Part shown: in pieces, positions 1-8,199 of the stretch
Layout: each line of letters begins with the position of its first letter
How positions within the stretch are numbered: the first letter of the stretch is position 1
DNA from: Bacteroidota bacterium
GTDB taxonomy: Bacteria; Bacteroidota; Bacteroidia; Bacteroidales; F082
Reading direction: 5' to 3'
NCBI GenBank assembly: GCA_014382445.1
Contig: JACNJS010000033.1
Span: 1-64,000, forward strand
DNA length: 64,000 nucleotides
Made by a program: the position numbers and the translations under genes
Notes under the pieces: generated by a model
What the model was told of the DNA's origin: nothing
The model's database searches: none
The model's input: only the letters and a program-made list of their open reading frames with translations

Positions 1-851
1 ACTACCATTGTTATTTCAAGGCTGTCGTTTTCAATAATAGATGCTTTATGCCAGTCGCTATCAGTAATTTCAAGAGATAACAAGCCTGCCGGAAAAAACA
101 CCCCTGAATTTGTGCTGCTATTCTCCAAAACTGTACCTGTAATGCCACCGGGGAAAGCAGCTAATGCTTTGTCATCATGACCATTATAATATGATAAAGT
201 AAGATTTAATTTGCCGGCAAGTTCAACGCTGTCACTTCTTAGCAATCTAATTCCCGCAGGTAAAACAACTTTTCCTTCAAGGTTTGTTGTGGCAATTGAA
301 GCAGTATCCTGAAGCACACCATTTACCAGGTTTCCAACGTCATATAATCGTGCAATAATTACACCGGGGGGAGGATTATCTTTGTTCACCATAAAGACTT
401 TCAAAATGTAATCACCTTCACTTGTTATTGTTACTTCTTTTGTTGATGTAAGATATCCGTGCAGTTGGGCTATAATAGTAAAACGAACAGGTGAAATAGA
501 TGTTGGCACAAACTCCGCATTAGGGATAAGGCCAAAAGTTATTGTACCTTTCCGGATATTATATTCGCTCTTCTGGAAACCTATAATGTCGGCAACAGCA
601 TCCTTCGATTGACCTATAATATTTACTTTTAGGGCTTCACTTTCAACTGGTATAATTAATTCGTTGGTGTTTGCATCGAAAAATTGAATAAATATACTTG
701 ATTTTAGTAGATTAAAATTAATCGTATCCTTGTCAATTTTTCCTTCTGACGGATCGGGGACTTTTTTACATGAAGAAAAACTAAAATAGATAATAAATAA
801 AATAGCTGATAATAAGGCTGTTAAATTTATAGTATATCTGCGGCTCATCAT
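1..851 (-). CDS. Putative lipoprotein, C-terminus outside window
   Basis: An open frame runs leftward from an ATG at 851 (a second ATG follows directly at 848) to the window edge without a stop, so only the first 283 or so residues are visible. The N-terminus is a lipoprotein signal: a hydrophobic stretch ending in FSFSSC, so it is probably anchored in the outer membrane or periplasm. The rest is beta-rich and threonine/asparagine-rich, with alternating short strands reminiscent of carboxypeptidase-like or Ig-like folds of Bacteroidota surface lipoproteins. I do not recognise a specific family. A TAnnTTTG box lies about 26 bases upstream, giving a short leader. It is divergent from mltF. Confidence 0.8.
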   Translation of the reverse strand, partial: MMSRRYTINLTALLSAILFIIYFSFSSCKKVPDPSEGKIDKDTINFNLLKSSIFIQFFDANTNELIIPVESEALKVNIIGQSKDAVADIIGFQKSEYNIRKGTITFGLIPNAEFVPTSISPVRFTIIAQLHGYLTSTKEVTITSEGDYILKVFMVNKDNPPPGVIIARLYDVGNLVNGVLQDTASIATTNLEGKVVLPAGIRLLRSDSVELAGKLNLTLSYYNGHDDKALAAFPGGITGTVLENSSTNSGVFFPAGLLSLEITDSDWHKASIIENDSLEITMV

Positions 852-876
852 ATGTAATTTATGGACGGAAACCTTA

Positions 877-884
877 CAAAGATA
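877..884 (-). promoter_or_regulatory. Bacteroidota -7 box for the lipoprotein gene at 851
   Basis: On the minus strand the sequence is TATCTTTG, matching the TAnnTTTG -7 consensus of the Bacteroidota primary sigma factor. It lies 26 bases upstream of the ATG. No clear TTTG -33 element is seen at the expected distance. Confidence 0.45.
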
Positions 885-946
885 AAAATATAAGCCAAAC
901 ATATTTAATTTTTACTATTTTAGTCACAAATTCCATTAAAAGACAG

Positions 947-2392
947 ATGACCTTACGAGCTGTTATAAGCGTTATTATACTAATGTGTGTTTTCACCTCA
1001 TGTGAAAATCCAATCTGGGAAAGTGGAAAGAATAATGATCGTGCAACAAAAAAGACAGGTGTCCAAAATGCTGTTTTTGATAGCATTATAGCACGAAAAA
1101 AACTACGGGCGGTTACTGATTACGGATCGGTAAGTTATTTAATTTATAGAGGAGAACCCATTGGTTATCAATACGAGTTACTTAATGATTTAACAAAACA
1201 CCTTGGTGTTGAATTGGAGCTGGTGATTGAAGGTGACATGCAAAAAAGTATTGATATGTTAAACAGTAACGAAGTTGATTTAGTTGCAATGGGATTAACA
1301 GTTACTTCTGAGCGCAGTAAGAAATTTACGTTTACTTTGCCAATAATGACCACCCGTCAGGTGCTTGTACAAAGAAAGCCTGATGGTTATGAAAAGATGG
1401 AAACAGCCGATGAAATCGAATCGCATTTATTAAGGAATCCTCTTTATCTTGCAAATGTTACAATAAATGTTCAACAAGGAACAATTTTCGGAAAACGTCT
1501 TCGGACACTCAGTAATGAAATAGCCGACAGCATTTTTATCATTAAAGATGAAAGGGAAATAGAGGAATTAATAGCTGCTGTTGCCAACAATGAAATTGAT
1601 TATACCGTAGCCGACGAACATATTGCCATAGTTAACGCAAGATATTATGGGAACATTGATGTTCAGACACCGCTGAGTTTTCCTCAAAAAATTGCCTGGG
1701 CAGTCAAAAAAGGGCAAACCGGCCTTGCTGATACGATCGATTCATGGCTTTTAAAATTTAACAACTCTTTGAGAGCCAGGCTACTTTATAATAAATATTT
1801 TAAAAATATAAGGTCGAAAAGAATTGTTAACAGTATGTATAATTCATATTCTGGAGGGCAATTGTCGCCATATGACGATGAAATAAAAGCTGCTGCAGAT
1901 ATTATCGGTTGGGACTGGAGATTGTTGGCTTCACTAGTTTATCAGGAATCGGAGTTTAAACCTAATGTACAATCGTGGGCTGGAGCTTACGGACTTATGC
2001 AACTAATGCCAAGTGTACTTGAGAAATACGGGCTCGACAGTACCGCAAGCCCTGTCGACCAACTCACTGCGGGGGTTAACCATCTGATCTATATTCAAAA
2101 TCAATTACCATCTGAGATTACTGACTCTATTGAACAAGTGAAATTCTTGCTCGCATCATACAATTGTGGAATAGGCCATGTTTTTGACGCACGACGTTTG
2201 GCAGAGAAGAATGGAAAGAATCCTAATCTTTGGACTGCCAGTGTTGATAGTTGTATCCTTTATCTTTCCGAAAAAGAGTACTACCACAATACTGTTGTTT
2301 ATTATGGCTATATGCGTGGAGAAGAGACGTTTAAGTTTGTTGGAGAAATAATGGAACGGTATAAAATTTATAAAGAGTTAATAAATGAATAG
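947..2392 (+). CDS. mltF: Membrane-bound lytic murein transglycosylase F-like lipoprotein
   Basis: 481 residues with the two-part MltF architecture. A lipoprotein signal (CVFTSC lipobox, lipidated Cys about residue 19) is followed by a periplasmic solute-binding-protein family 3 domain (about 50-290) and a C-terminal SLT lysozyme-like domain (about 310-470). The SLT signature is present: catalytic Glu334 in VYQESEF, then GAYGLMQLMP, and a later ASYNCGIGHV segment. Family members cleave peptidoglycan to 1,6-anhydromuropeptides, and in MltF the SBP domain regulates the catalytic domain allosterically. The ATG at 947 gives a good lipoprotein signal. The gene stands alone, convergent with tatA 9 bases downstream. 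Confidence 0.93.
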   Translation: MTLRAVISVIILMCVFTSCENPIWESGKNNDRATKKTGVQNAVFDSIIARKKLRAVTDYGSVSYLIYRGEPIGYQYELLNDLTKHLGVELELVIEGDMQKSIDMLNSNEVDLVAMGLTVTSERSKKFTFTLPIMTTRQVLVQRKPDGYEKMETADEIESHLLRNPLYLANVTINVQQGTIFGKRLRTLSNEIADSIFIIKDEREIEELIAAVANNEIDYTVADEHIAIVNARYYGNIDVQTPLSFPQKIAWAVKKGQTGLADTIDSWLLKFNNSLRARLLYNKYFKNIRSKRIVNSMYNSYSGGQLSPYDDEIKAAADIIGWDWRLLASLVYQESEFKPNVQSWAGAYGLMQLMPSVLEKYGLDSTASPVDQLTAGVNHLIYIQNQLPSEITDSIEQVKFLLASYNCGIGHVFDARRLAEKNGKNPNLWTASVDSCILYLSEKEYYHNTVVYYGYMRGEETFKFVGEIMERYKIYKELINE

Positions 2393-2401
2393 TGCGATCA
2401 A

Positions 2402-2623
2402 TTAATCCTTTTTTATTTCTCCGGCGTCTTTATCATCTTTTTTGCCGGTATTATCGCCAACTCCATCTTTAAACTCTTTTATTCCTTTTCCTAAACCACG
2501 CATTAGCTCGGGTATTTTTTTGCCCCCAAACAAAAGAAGAATGATTACAACAATAATTATAATTTCAGGTGTACCAATCCACCCGGCGTAATGAACAAGA
2601 GCAATATTTCCTAAAAATCCCAT
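2402..2623 (-). CDS. tatA: Sec-independent translocase subunit TatA/TatE family
   Basis: A 73-residue protein with the classical TatA layout. A short N-terminal region is followed by one transmembrane helix (about 17-34, rich in Ile/Val/Leu), then the [16 protein letters not shown] amphipathic-helix motif and a charged, Lys/Asp-rich tail. TatA oligomerises at the inner membrane to let folded twin-arginine substrates through. No tatB or tatC is adjacent, which is common in Bacteroidota. The last codons lie close to, and convergent with, the end of mltF. A TACTTTTG box sits about 25 bases upstream of the ATG. Confidence 0.93.
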   Translation of the reverse strand: MGFLGNIALVHYAGWIGTPEIIIIVVIILLLFGGKKIPELMRGLGKGIKEFKDGVGDNTGKKDDKDAGEIKKD

Positions 2624-2646
2624 TTCTGTATTTTTTGTTTATGCAA

Positions 2647-2654
2647 CAAAAGTA
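2647..2654 (-). promoter_or_regulatory. -7 box of tatA
   Basis: The minus-strand sequence TACTTTTG matches TAnnTTTG and lies 24 bases upstream of the tatA start. The -33 element is not obvious. Confidence 0.4.
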
Positions 2655-2715
2655 ATACAATTAAGAAATATATTGGTTACTTTAAAAATTGTTAATTCAA
2701 ATTAGCATGCTTCAT

Positions 2716-2763
2716 GTACCCTTATACCCATATACCCTTATACCCCCATACCCCTATACCCAG
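2716..2763. repeat. Short degenerate tandem repeat of a TACCC-TATA unit
   Basis: About 48 bases between tatA and the deiminase gene consist of five imperfect head-to-tail copies built on TACCC(C/T)(T/A)TA. Units vary from 9 to 11 bases. No ORF crosses it. It could be slippage-prone intergenic DNA. Confidence 0.6.
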
Positions 2764-2839
2764 GATTGTCATTTTAAGAATCTCAAAAGCAGGCATTGAA
2801 TTGATTAAATAAAGCCTAATTAAAAGTCTGAGTTTTTTA

Positions 2840-2870
2840 TTGCCCGGCAACCAACAACTTCTTACATTTG
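2840..2870 (+). promoter_or_regulatory. Complete Bacteroidota promoter (-33 and -7) of the deiminase gene
   Basis: TTG at 2840-2842 is followed after exactly 20 bases by TACATTTG at 2863-2870. This fits the Bacteroidota TTTG/TTG-N19-21-TAnnTTTG promoter and would place transcription start about 30 bases before the ATG at 2907. It is the only site in the window where I could match both elements. Confidence 0.55.
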
Positions 2871-2906
2871 TCACCATTAAAGTTCATAGATTAAAATTAT
2901 TTACAG

Positions 2907-4931
2907 ATGAAAATAAAATTACTACTTGCTTCATTTATTGTGTTGCTGATTAGCAACCAGATGATAGGACAAACAAAGCCCGATTACCGAAAGCTGCATT
3001 ATTTGTCGGAAGAAGAAATGCTTACCACTTTCGACCCATTAAGGGATTTTTATCCAACCGACCCACCTGACGGAGATATTAGAAATGTGGCAGAATTCGA
3101 CCAAATGCAGGGTGTACTGGTTAGATATCCATTCGGAATACCCGTTGAGTTGATTAGGGAAATGGCAGAAGATATCACTGTTACAACCATTGTGGCAAAT
3201 GCTTCGCAACAGCAAACGGTTACTACAACATACCAAAATAATAATGTTAATTTGGATAATTGTAATTTCCTGATTGCCCCCACTGATAGTTATTGGGTTA
3301 GAGATTACGGCCCATGGTTTGTTTTCGATGGCAATAACCAGCCCGGCATTGTTAACTTCCCATATAACCGGCCCCGGCCTAACGACAATGATATTCCTAT
3401 TAGGGTAGCTGAATTTCTTGATATTGATCTGTATGGAATGAATTTAATAAGCACTGGTGGCAATTATATGTGCGATGGGATGGGCATAGCTGCTTCAACC
3501 GATTTGGTTTGGGATGAAAACCCAACACTTACTCATGATGAAGTTGCCGGTTTTATAGTTGATTATACAGGTAATTCAACATACCATGTAACCGATGATC
3601 CTCTGGATGAGTATATTAAGCATATTGATTGCTGGGCAAAGTATTTAACGCCCGGCAAAGTTTTGGTTGGACAGGTGCCTATAACTGATTATCGCTACCC
3701 GGATTTTGAAGCTGCCGCAAATTATTTTGCCACTCAAACAAGTTCGTATGGAAAACCCTATCAGGTTTATCGGGTTTTTACTCCTGGAACATATCCCTAC
3801 ACTCCTTACACAAATTCACTTATTCTTAATCGAAAAGTTTTAGTTCCTTTAACAGGAAGTCAGTGGGATGACGAAGCAATTACCTCATATCAGGAAGCAA
3901 TGCCCGGTTACGAGATAATAGGAATAGTTTATAATGGCTGGCAAAATACCGATGCTTTGCATTGCCGCGCAAAGGGGATTGCCGATATTGGTATGCTCTA
4001 CATTCATCATATTCCTACTTCAGGCACAGTGGCGTATCGCCCAACTTATGAAATAACAGCAACCATAACTGCATGTAGCGGAAGCAATATTTATGCTGAT
4101 TCGGTATTTGTTTATTATAAGATCAATAATGGATCGTACACTTCTGCTCTTATGCAGATCGACACCGCCAACAACTATACCGGCCTGATTGAAAATGTAT
4201 GGCCGGGCGATTCTGTTTCGTACTATATTTATGCTGCCGATGAATCGGGAAGAAATGCAACATGTCCTTTTATTGGTGAATTCGACCCATTTGTTTTTAC
4301 CAATATTTATTTCCCTGTTCCTGAAATTACGTTTAATCCTGATACGGTATTGTTTTTAACTCAGGAAGATATGATAACAGGGATTCCATTACATATCATA
4401 AATCTAATGTCGTACAATACTACAATTAATTCAATTACAGAGTATGGCGACGAATTTATGTGGTACGTTGAAGAAATGCCCGATTTGCCGTTTTCACTTG
4501 GTGGTTACGACACGCTAACTTTGAATGTTCTATGCGCTATTCCTACAAATAAATTTAGCGAATTAATAATTGATACTTTGGAAGTTGAAACTGCATTTGA
4601 CACTTATTACGAACCAATTGCAATATTAAGTGATCTGGTTAATACTGAGGCTATTGGTTTAAATGACGATATTCATATTTATCCGAATCCGTTTACAAGG
4701 CAAATTAATTTCTTCGTCAGAAATTCTGAAAGTAGTGAAGCAACAATTCAGATATTTGATATTAACGGAAAAAAAATAATTGACATATCGGAACAAATTA
4801 ACGGTAATGGAGAAAATCTTATCAATATAAATATTGAAGAAGGTATGACAGACCTAAAATCGGGATACTATTTCTACAAAATAAAAACAGGTAACTTTAC
4901 GAAAAGCGGCAAAATAATAAGAGTTGAGTAG
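2907..4931 (+). CDS. Secreted peptidylarginine deiminase (PPAD/agmatine deiminase family) with T9SS sorting domain
   Basis: 674 residues: signal peptide ending near Gln22 (NQMIGQ), a guanidino-group-modifying alpha/beta propeller (about 55-375), a beta-sandwich region (about 385-590) and a T9SS type-A C-terminal domain (about 595-674, starting IHIYPNPF). The catalytic set is visible: Asp133 in WVRDYGPW, His239 and Asp241 in KHIDCW, Cys353 in ALHCRAKG. Arg155 and Arg157 lie in YNRPRPND. In Porphyromonas PPAD the corresponding residues, as I recall them, are Asp130, His236/Asp238, Cys351 and the carboxylate-binding Arg152/Arg154. The register is therefore nearly the same, suggesting citrullination of C-terminal arginines of extracellular peptides. 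Agmatine deiminase activity is the alternative. It has its own promoter. Confidence 0.85.
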   Translation: MKIKLLLASFIVLLISNQMIGQTKPDYRKLHYLSEEEMLTTFDPLRDFYPTDPPDGDIRNVAEFDQMQGVLVRYPFGIPVELIREMAEDITVTTIVANASQQQTVTTTYQNNNVNLDNCNFLIAPTDSYWVRDYGPWFVFDGNNQPGIVNFPYNRPRPNDNDIPIRVAEFLDIDLYGMNLISTGGNYMCDGMGIAASTDLVWDENPTLTHDEVAGFIVDYTGNSTYHVTDDPLDEYIKHIDCWAKYLTPGKVLVGQVPITDYRYPDFEAAANYFATQTSSYGKPYQVYRVFTPGTYPYTPYTNSLILNRKVLVPLTGSQWDDEAITSYQEAMPGYEIIGIVYNGWQNTDALHCRAKGIADIGMLYIHHIPTSGTVAYRPTYEITATITACSGSNIYADSVFVYYKINNGSYTSALMQIDTANNYTGLIENVWPGDSVSYYIYAADESGRNATCPFIGEFDPFVFTNIYFPVPEITFNPDTVLFLTQEDMITGIPLHIINLMSYNTTINSITEYGDEFMWYVEEMPDLPFSLGGYDTLTLNVLCAIPTNKFSELIIDTLEVETAFDTYYEPIAILSDLVNTEAIGLNDDIHIYPNPFTRQINFFVRNSESSEATIQIFDINGKKIIDISEQINGNGENLININIEEGMTDLKSGYYFYKIKTGNFTKSGKIIRVE

Positions 4932-5037
4932 TTGGCGTGTAATTTAACGTGTATTAGAAAACGGTTCTCTGCTCATTATTTTCGCTTGTGCTAGATATGA
5001 CATGAGAGCAAGATTATTATTTTATAATTTTAATCAT

Positions 5038-5045
5038 TAAATTTG
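5038..5045 (+). promoter_or_regulatory. -7 box upstream of the FG-GAP cargo gene
   Basis: TAAATTTG matches TAnnTTTG, 50 bases before the chosen ATG at 5095. No -33 partner is clear. Confidence 0.35.
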
Positions 5046-5094
5046 CGCTGCAAAAATAAATCATCAAACTAAATTGACTAAAATCAAAATTTAC

Positions 5095-8010
5095 ATGAAA
5101 AAGTTTACAATTATTTCTTTTATGTTGTTTGCATTAATTTGTACAACGCACCCGCAAAAGGTTGTGGCGCAAGATACGGGGAGCCGTGATTGGACCATTG
5201 CCCAATCGTGGGATATTCCTGGCAAAGCATCCGGATTAGCCTGGGACGGAACCTATTTATATTTCGGTATATATGGATCGGATGGTGATCATTTTTATAG
5301 ATTCAATCCATCCGATGGTACATATCAACTGCAGTTTATTAATCCAGCAATTGGAGATTGTTTTGGAATGACATGGGACGGATCGGAGCTGTGGATTACT
5401 GATCATGTTACAACTCCTTCTACACCCGCTACAGCAATTGAACTTGATTTAACAGGAAATATTCTTTCCACCTTTAACCTTCCCGACCATTATATGAGCG
5501 GAATAGCTTATGATGCAGGTGATTTTTGGGTAGGAACATATTATCCGGATCCCGGCACAATTTACAAAGTAGATAATACTGGTGCTGTAATTAGTCAGTT
5601 TACACCTCCGGCTAATCAAATTTGGGATATCTGTACACATGGCAATGACCTATGGATGGTTGATTATAATGCCAACATGATTTACAAAACCGATCAAACA
5701 GGAACCGTATTGGAAAGTCATCCATGTGAAAATATAAAACCGGCGGGCATTGTTTACGACGGAACCTACCTGTGGTATGTTGACGGACAACTTTCATCAC
5801 CTAGCAAATTATACAAAGTCGATCTTCTGGGGGCTGGAACTCCTGAAATAAATATTCCAATAACTTCACACAACTATGGAACTGTAACAATTGGAACATC
5901 GTCAACATGGAATATGGAAGTTGAAAATGTTGGAGATGCTGATCTCGTAATTACTAATCTTGTAATTCCGGCATCATCAGCTATTTCCTCAACCTTTAGC
6001 CCTCCTCAAACAATTACTCCGGGAGGTTCAATTTTTATTCCATTAAAATATACTCCTACAGTTGTTGGTGCGCTAAATGTAATTGTTTCTGTTCAATCAA
6101 CAGATCCTATTAATCCATCGGTTGATGTTACTCTAACAGGTCAGGCAGTTAACCCGGGCCCGTCAATGAATGTTCCTTTCGATACTCATGATTATGGCGA
6201 TGTTAGAGCGACAGCACATACTCGCTGGTTTCTTGAAATAGAAAATATTGGCGACGCAACACTAACAATCGGCAACATAACTTCTAATCAGTCGGTTTAT
6301 TTTCTGGATGAATCAGTAACATTTCCCTTAAATATAGCCCCTTTAAATTCGGCTTTGGTTGGTGTTTGGTTTAATCCTTTTGAAGCAGGAAGCTATACAG
6401 GCAACCTGTTCATTGTAAATAATGATCCGTATAACAATCCTTATACGGTTAGTTTGGAAGGAATGGGGATTGAACAGGGCTGGCCAATGGGAGAACCCCT
6501 TTGGAATTATATCATTAACACCAGTTATGATAATAGTCCAAAAGCAATTATCGCCATTCAGGATATTACAGGCGATACTGTTGATGATGTTATCATTTGT
6601 TCTGAAGACAATTATATTCGTTGTTTTAACGGAAATTCTTCAGGAATTGCTGATGTAATGTGGGAAGTTGAGATTTATAGTGGTAATATTTACGATCAGC
6701 CAGGACTGACAATAATCGAGGATATTAATGCCGATGGCTATGAAGATGTTATTGTTGGTACTACAGGGGGAGATAAATCAATAATTGCCTTTTCAGGGAA
6801 AACAGGTGCTCAGATATGGAAACATCAAACCAATGAATACGGTAATGGGGGATGGGTTTATGCTGTTAATGCAAAATATGATTATAACGGTGATGGCATA
6901 AAAGATGTGCTTGCATCTACCGGAGATGATAGCGATGATATGGGTCCGAAACGAGTATATTGCTTAGATGGGTTAAACGGTTTTTCTATTTGGGAAACCT
7001 ATCTTGGAGGCCCGGGGTTTTCAGTATTAGGTGTTGAAGATTTTACAGGCGATGGTATTCCTGATGCTATTGGTGGTGCATCAAATGAAAATGAAACACA
7101 GGGAAAAGTTTTTGGCATTAGCGGTGCTAGTGGAGTTCCTATGTGGGTAAGAACAACAGGTGGTTCATCAGTATGGGCATTAGTACAACTTGATGATATT
7201 ACCGGAGATGGCGTTAAAGATATAGCTGCCGGTGATTTTAGCGGAAATTATTATTACATAAATCCTTCAAACAACAACCTTATTTTTCAGGGTGCTGTTG
7301 GCAATTCATTAATACTTACCCTCGATCCGCTAAACGATGTTAATTCCGACGGATATACAGATGTAATGGTAGGGCATAGTCAACCCAACGGAATTGTTCT
7401 GGATGGTTATGATGGTTCAAATGTGTGGTTTCAACCCCTTGCCGACAAAGCATGGAATGTTGCTGCAATTGATGATTTGAACCTCGATGGAATTAATGAT
7501 GTAATTTATGGTACATTGTTTAGTAATAATTACTGTTACTTTCTCAATGGTGTTGATGGCGAGGAACTGGAATCCATCAACTATCAAACTCCTGTTGATG
7601 CCTTAAATTCCATCCCTGATATTGTAGGCGATGGATCGATGGAGATGGTTGCAGGTGGCAGAAACGGGAAAGTTTATTGTTATTCGGGTGGGTTTAACCC
7701 TTTTGTAAATGTGGAAGAAAATGAGGATATAGAGAATCATCAGGTTTCATCAAATTATCCAAATCCATTTACAAACCAAACAACAATTACATATAATCTT
7801 GAAGAAGACTCCTTCGTTTCACTTCGTATTATCGATCTGAGTGGTGCGGTGGTTAAAGCTCTAGTTAATAATTACATGACCAGCGGACAGCATTTTGTTA
7901 CCTGGGATGGCCGAAATGCTTTCGGACAAGAACTCCCTGCAGGATTTTACGTTTATGAAATTCAAACAGAAAAAGGCTCTCTGGTAAAAAAGATTGCTAA
8001 GATTGAATAA
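5095..8010 (+). CDS. Large secreted beta-propeller / FG-GAP protein with T9SS sorting domain
   Basis: I start at the ATG at 5095, which gives a clean signal peptide (MKKFTIISFMLF..., cleavage near VVAQ). A TTG seven codons earlier is less likely. Order: an N-terminal NHL-like propeller with recurring 'WDGTYLW' blades (about 25-245), two HYDIN/ASPM-like choice-of-anchor-D sandwiches with HNYGTV and HDYGDV openings (about 250-460), then an FG-GAP-type propeller (about 465-875). That propeller carries seven acidic, Ca-binding-like DxxxDGxxD loops (DINADGYEDV, DYNGDGIKDV, DFTGDGIPDA and similar). The C-terminus is a FlgD-like/T9SS type-A domain beginning NYPNPFTNQT. Likely an extracellular or surface protein; the substrate is unknown. 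A terminator follows. Confidence 0.85.
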   Translation: MKKFTIISFMLFALICTTHPQKVVAQDTGSRDWTIAQSWDIPGKASGLAWDGTYLYFGIYGSDGDHFYRFNPSDGTYQLQFINPAIGDCFGMTWDGSELWITDHVTTPSTPATAIELDLTGNILSTFNLPDHYMSGIAYDAGDFWVGTYYPDPGTIYKVDNTGAVISQFTPPANQIWDICTHGNDLWMVDYNANMIYKTDQTGTVLESHPCENIKPAGIVYDGTYLWYVDGQLSSPSKLYKVDLLGAGTPEINIPITSHNYGTVTIGTSSTWNMEVENVGDADLVITNLVIPASSAISSTFSPPQTITPGGSIFIPLKYTPTVVGALNVIVSVQSTDPINPSVDVTLTGQAVNPGPSMNVPFDTHDYGDVRATAHTRWFLEIENIGDATLTIGNITSNQSVYFLDESVTFPLNIAPLNSALVGVWFNPFEAGSYTGNLFIVNNDPYNNPYTVSLEGMGIEQGWPMGEPLWNYIINTSYDNSPKAIIAIQDITGDTVDDVIICSEDNYIRCFNGNSSGIADVMWEVEIYSGNIYDQPGLTIIEDINADGYEDVIVGTTGGDKSIIAFSGKTGAQIWKHQTNEYGNGGWVYAVNAKYDYNGDGIKDVLASTGDDSDDMGPKRVYCLDGLNGFSIWETYLGGPGFSVLGVEDFTGDGIPDAIGGASNENETQGKVFGISGASGVPMWVRTTGGSSVWALVQLDDITGDGVKDIAAGDFSGNYYYINPSNNNLIFQGAVGNSLILTLDPLNDVNSDGYTDVMVGHSQPNGIVLDGYDGSNVWFQPLADKAWNVAAIDDLNLDGINDVIYGTLFSNNYCYFLNGVDGEELESINYQTPVDALNSIPDIVGDGSMEMVAGGRNGKVYCYSGGFNPFVNVEENEDIENHQVSSNYPNPFTNQTTITYNLEEDSFVSLRIIDLSGAVVKALVNNYMTSGQHFVTWDGRNAFGQELPAGFYVYEIQTEKGSLVKKIAKIE

Positions 8011-8033
8011 ACTTTAGTTACACATATTTATAC

Positions 8034-8073
8034 AAAAAGCCTTCCGACCACTCTTGACGAGGAAGGTTTTTTT
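8034..8073 (+). terminator. Rho-independent terminator after the FG-GAP cargo gene
   Basis: A-run plus CCTTCC, a 15-base loop, then GGAAGG and seven T residues, 24 bases after the stop codon at 8010. Confidence 0.7.
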
Positions 8074-8144
8074 ATCTGAAGTTTATAAATTGCAAGTTTT
8101 GTAAATGGCTCAGTTTAGAAAGAAGGATAATTCAAACATTTTAG

Positions 8145-8152
8145 TACTTTTG
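8145..8152 (+). promoter_or_regulatory. -7 box of the four-repeat cargo gene
   Basis: TACTTTTG matches TAnnTTTG, 48 bases upstream of the ATG at 8200. Confidence 0.35.
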
Positions 8153-8199
8153 AAACCTTCCATTGGATTGAATCAATAAAACAACTAAAACTACTTATC

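Noticed and set aside
2716-2763. CRISPR-like short repeats
   Set aside because: The units are about 10 bases, head to tail without spacers, and degenerate. There are no cas genes.
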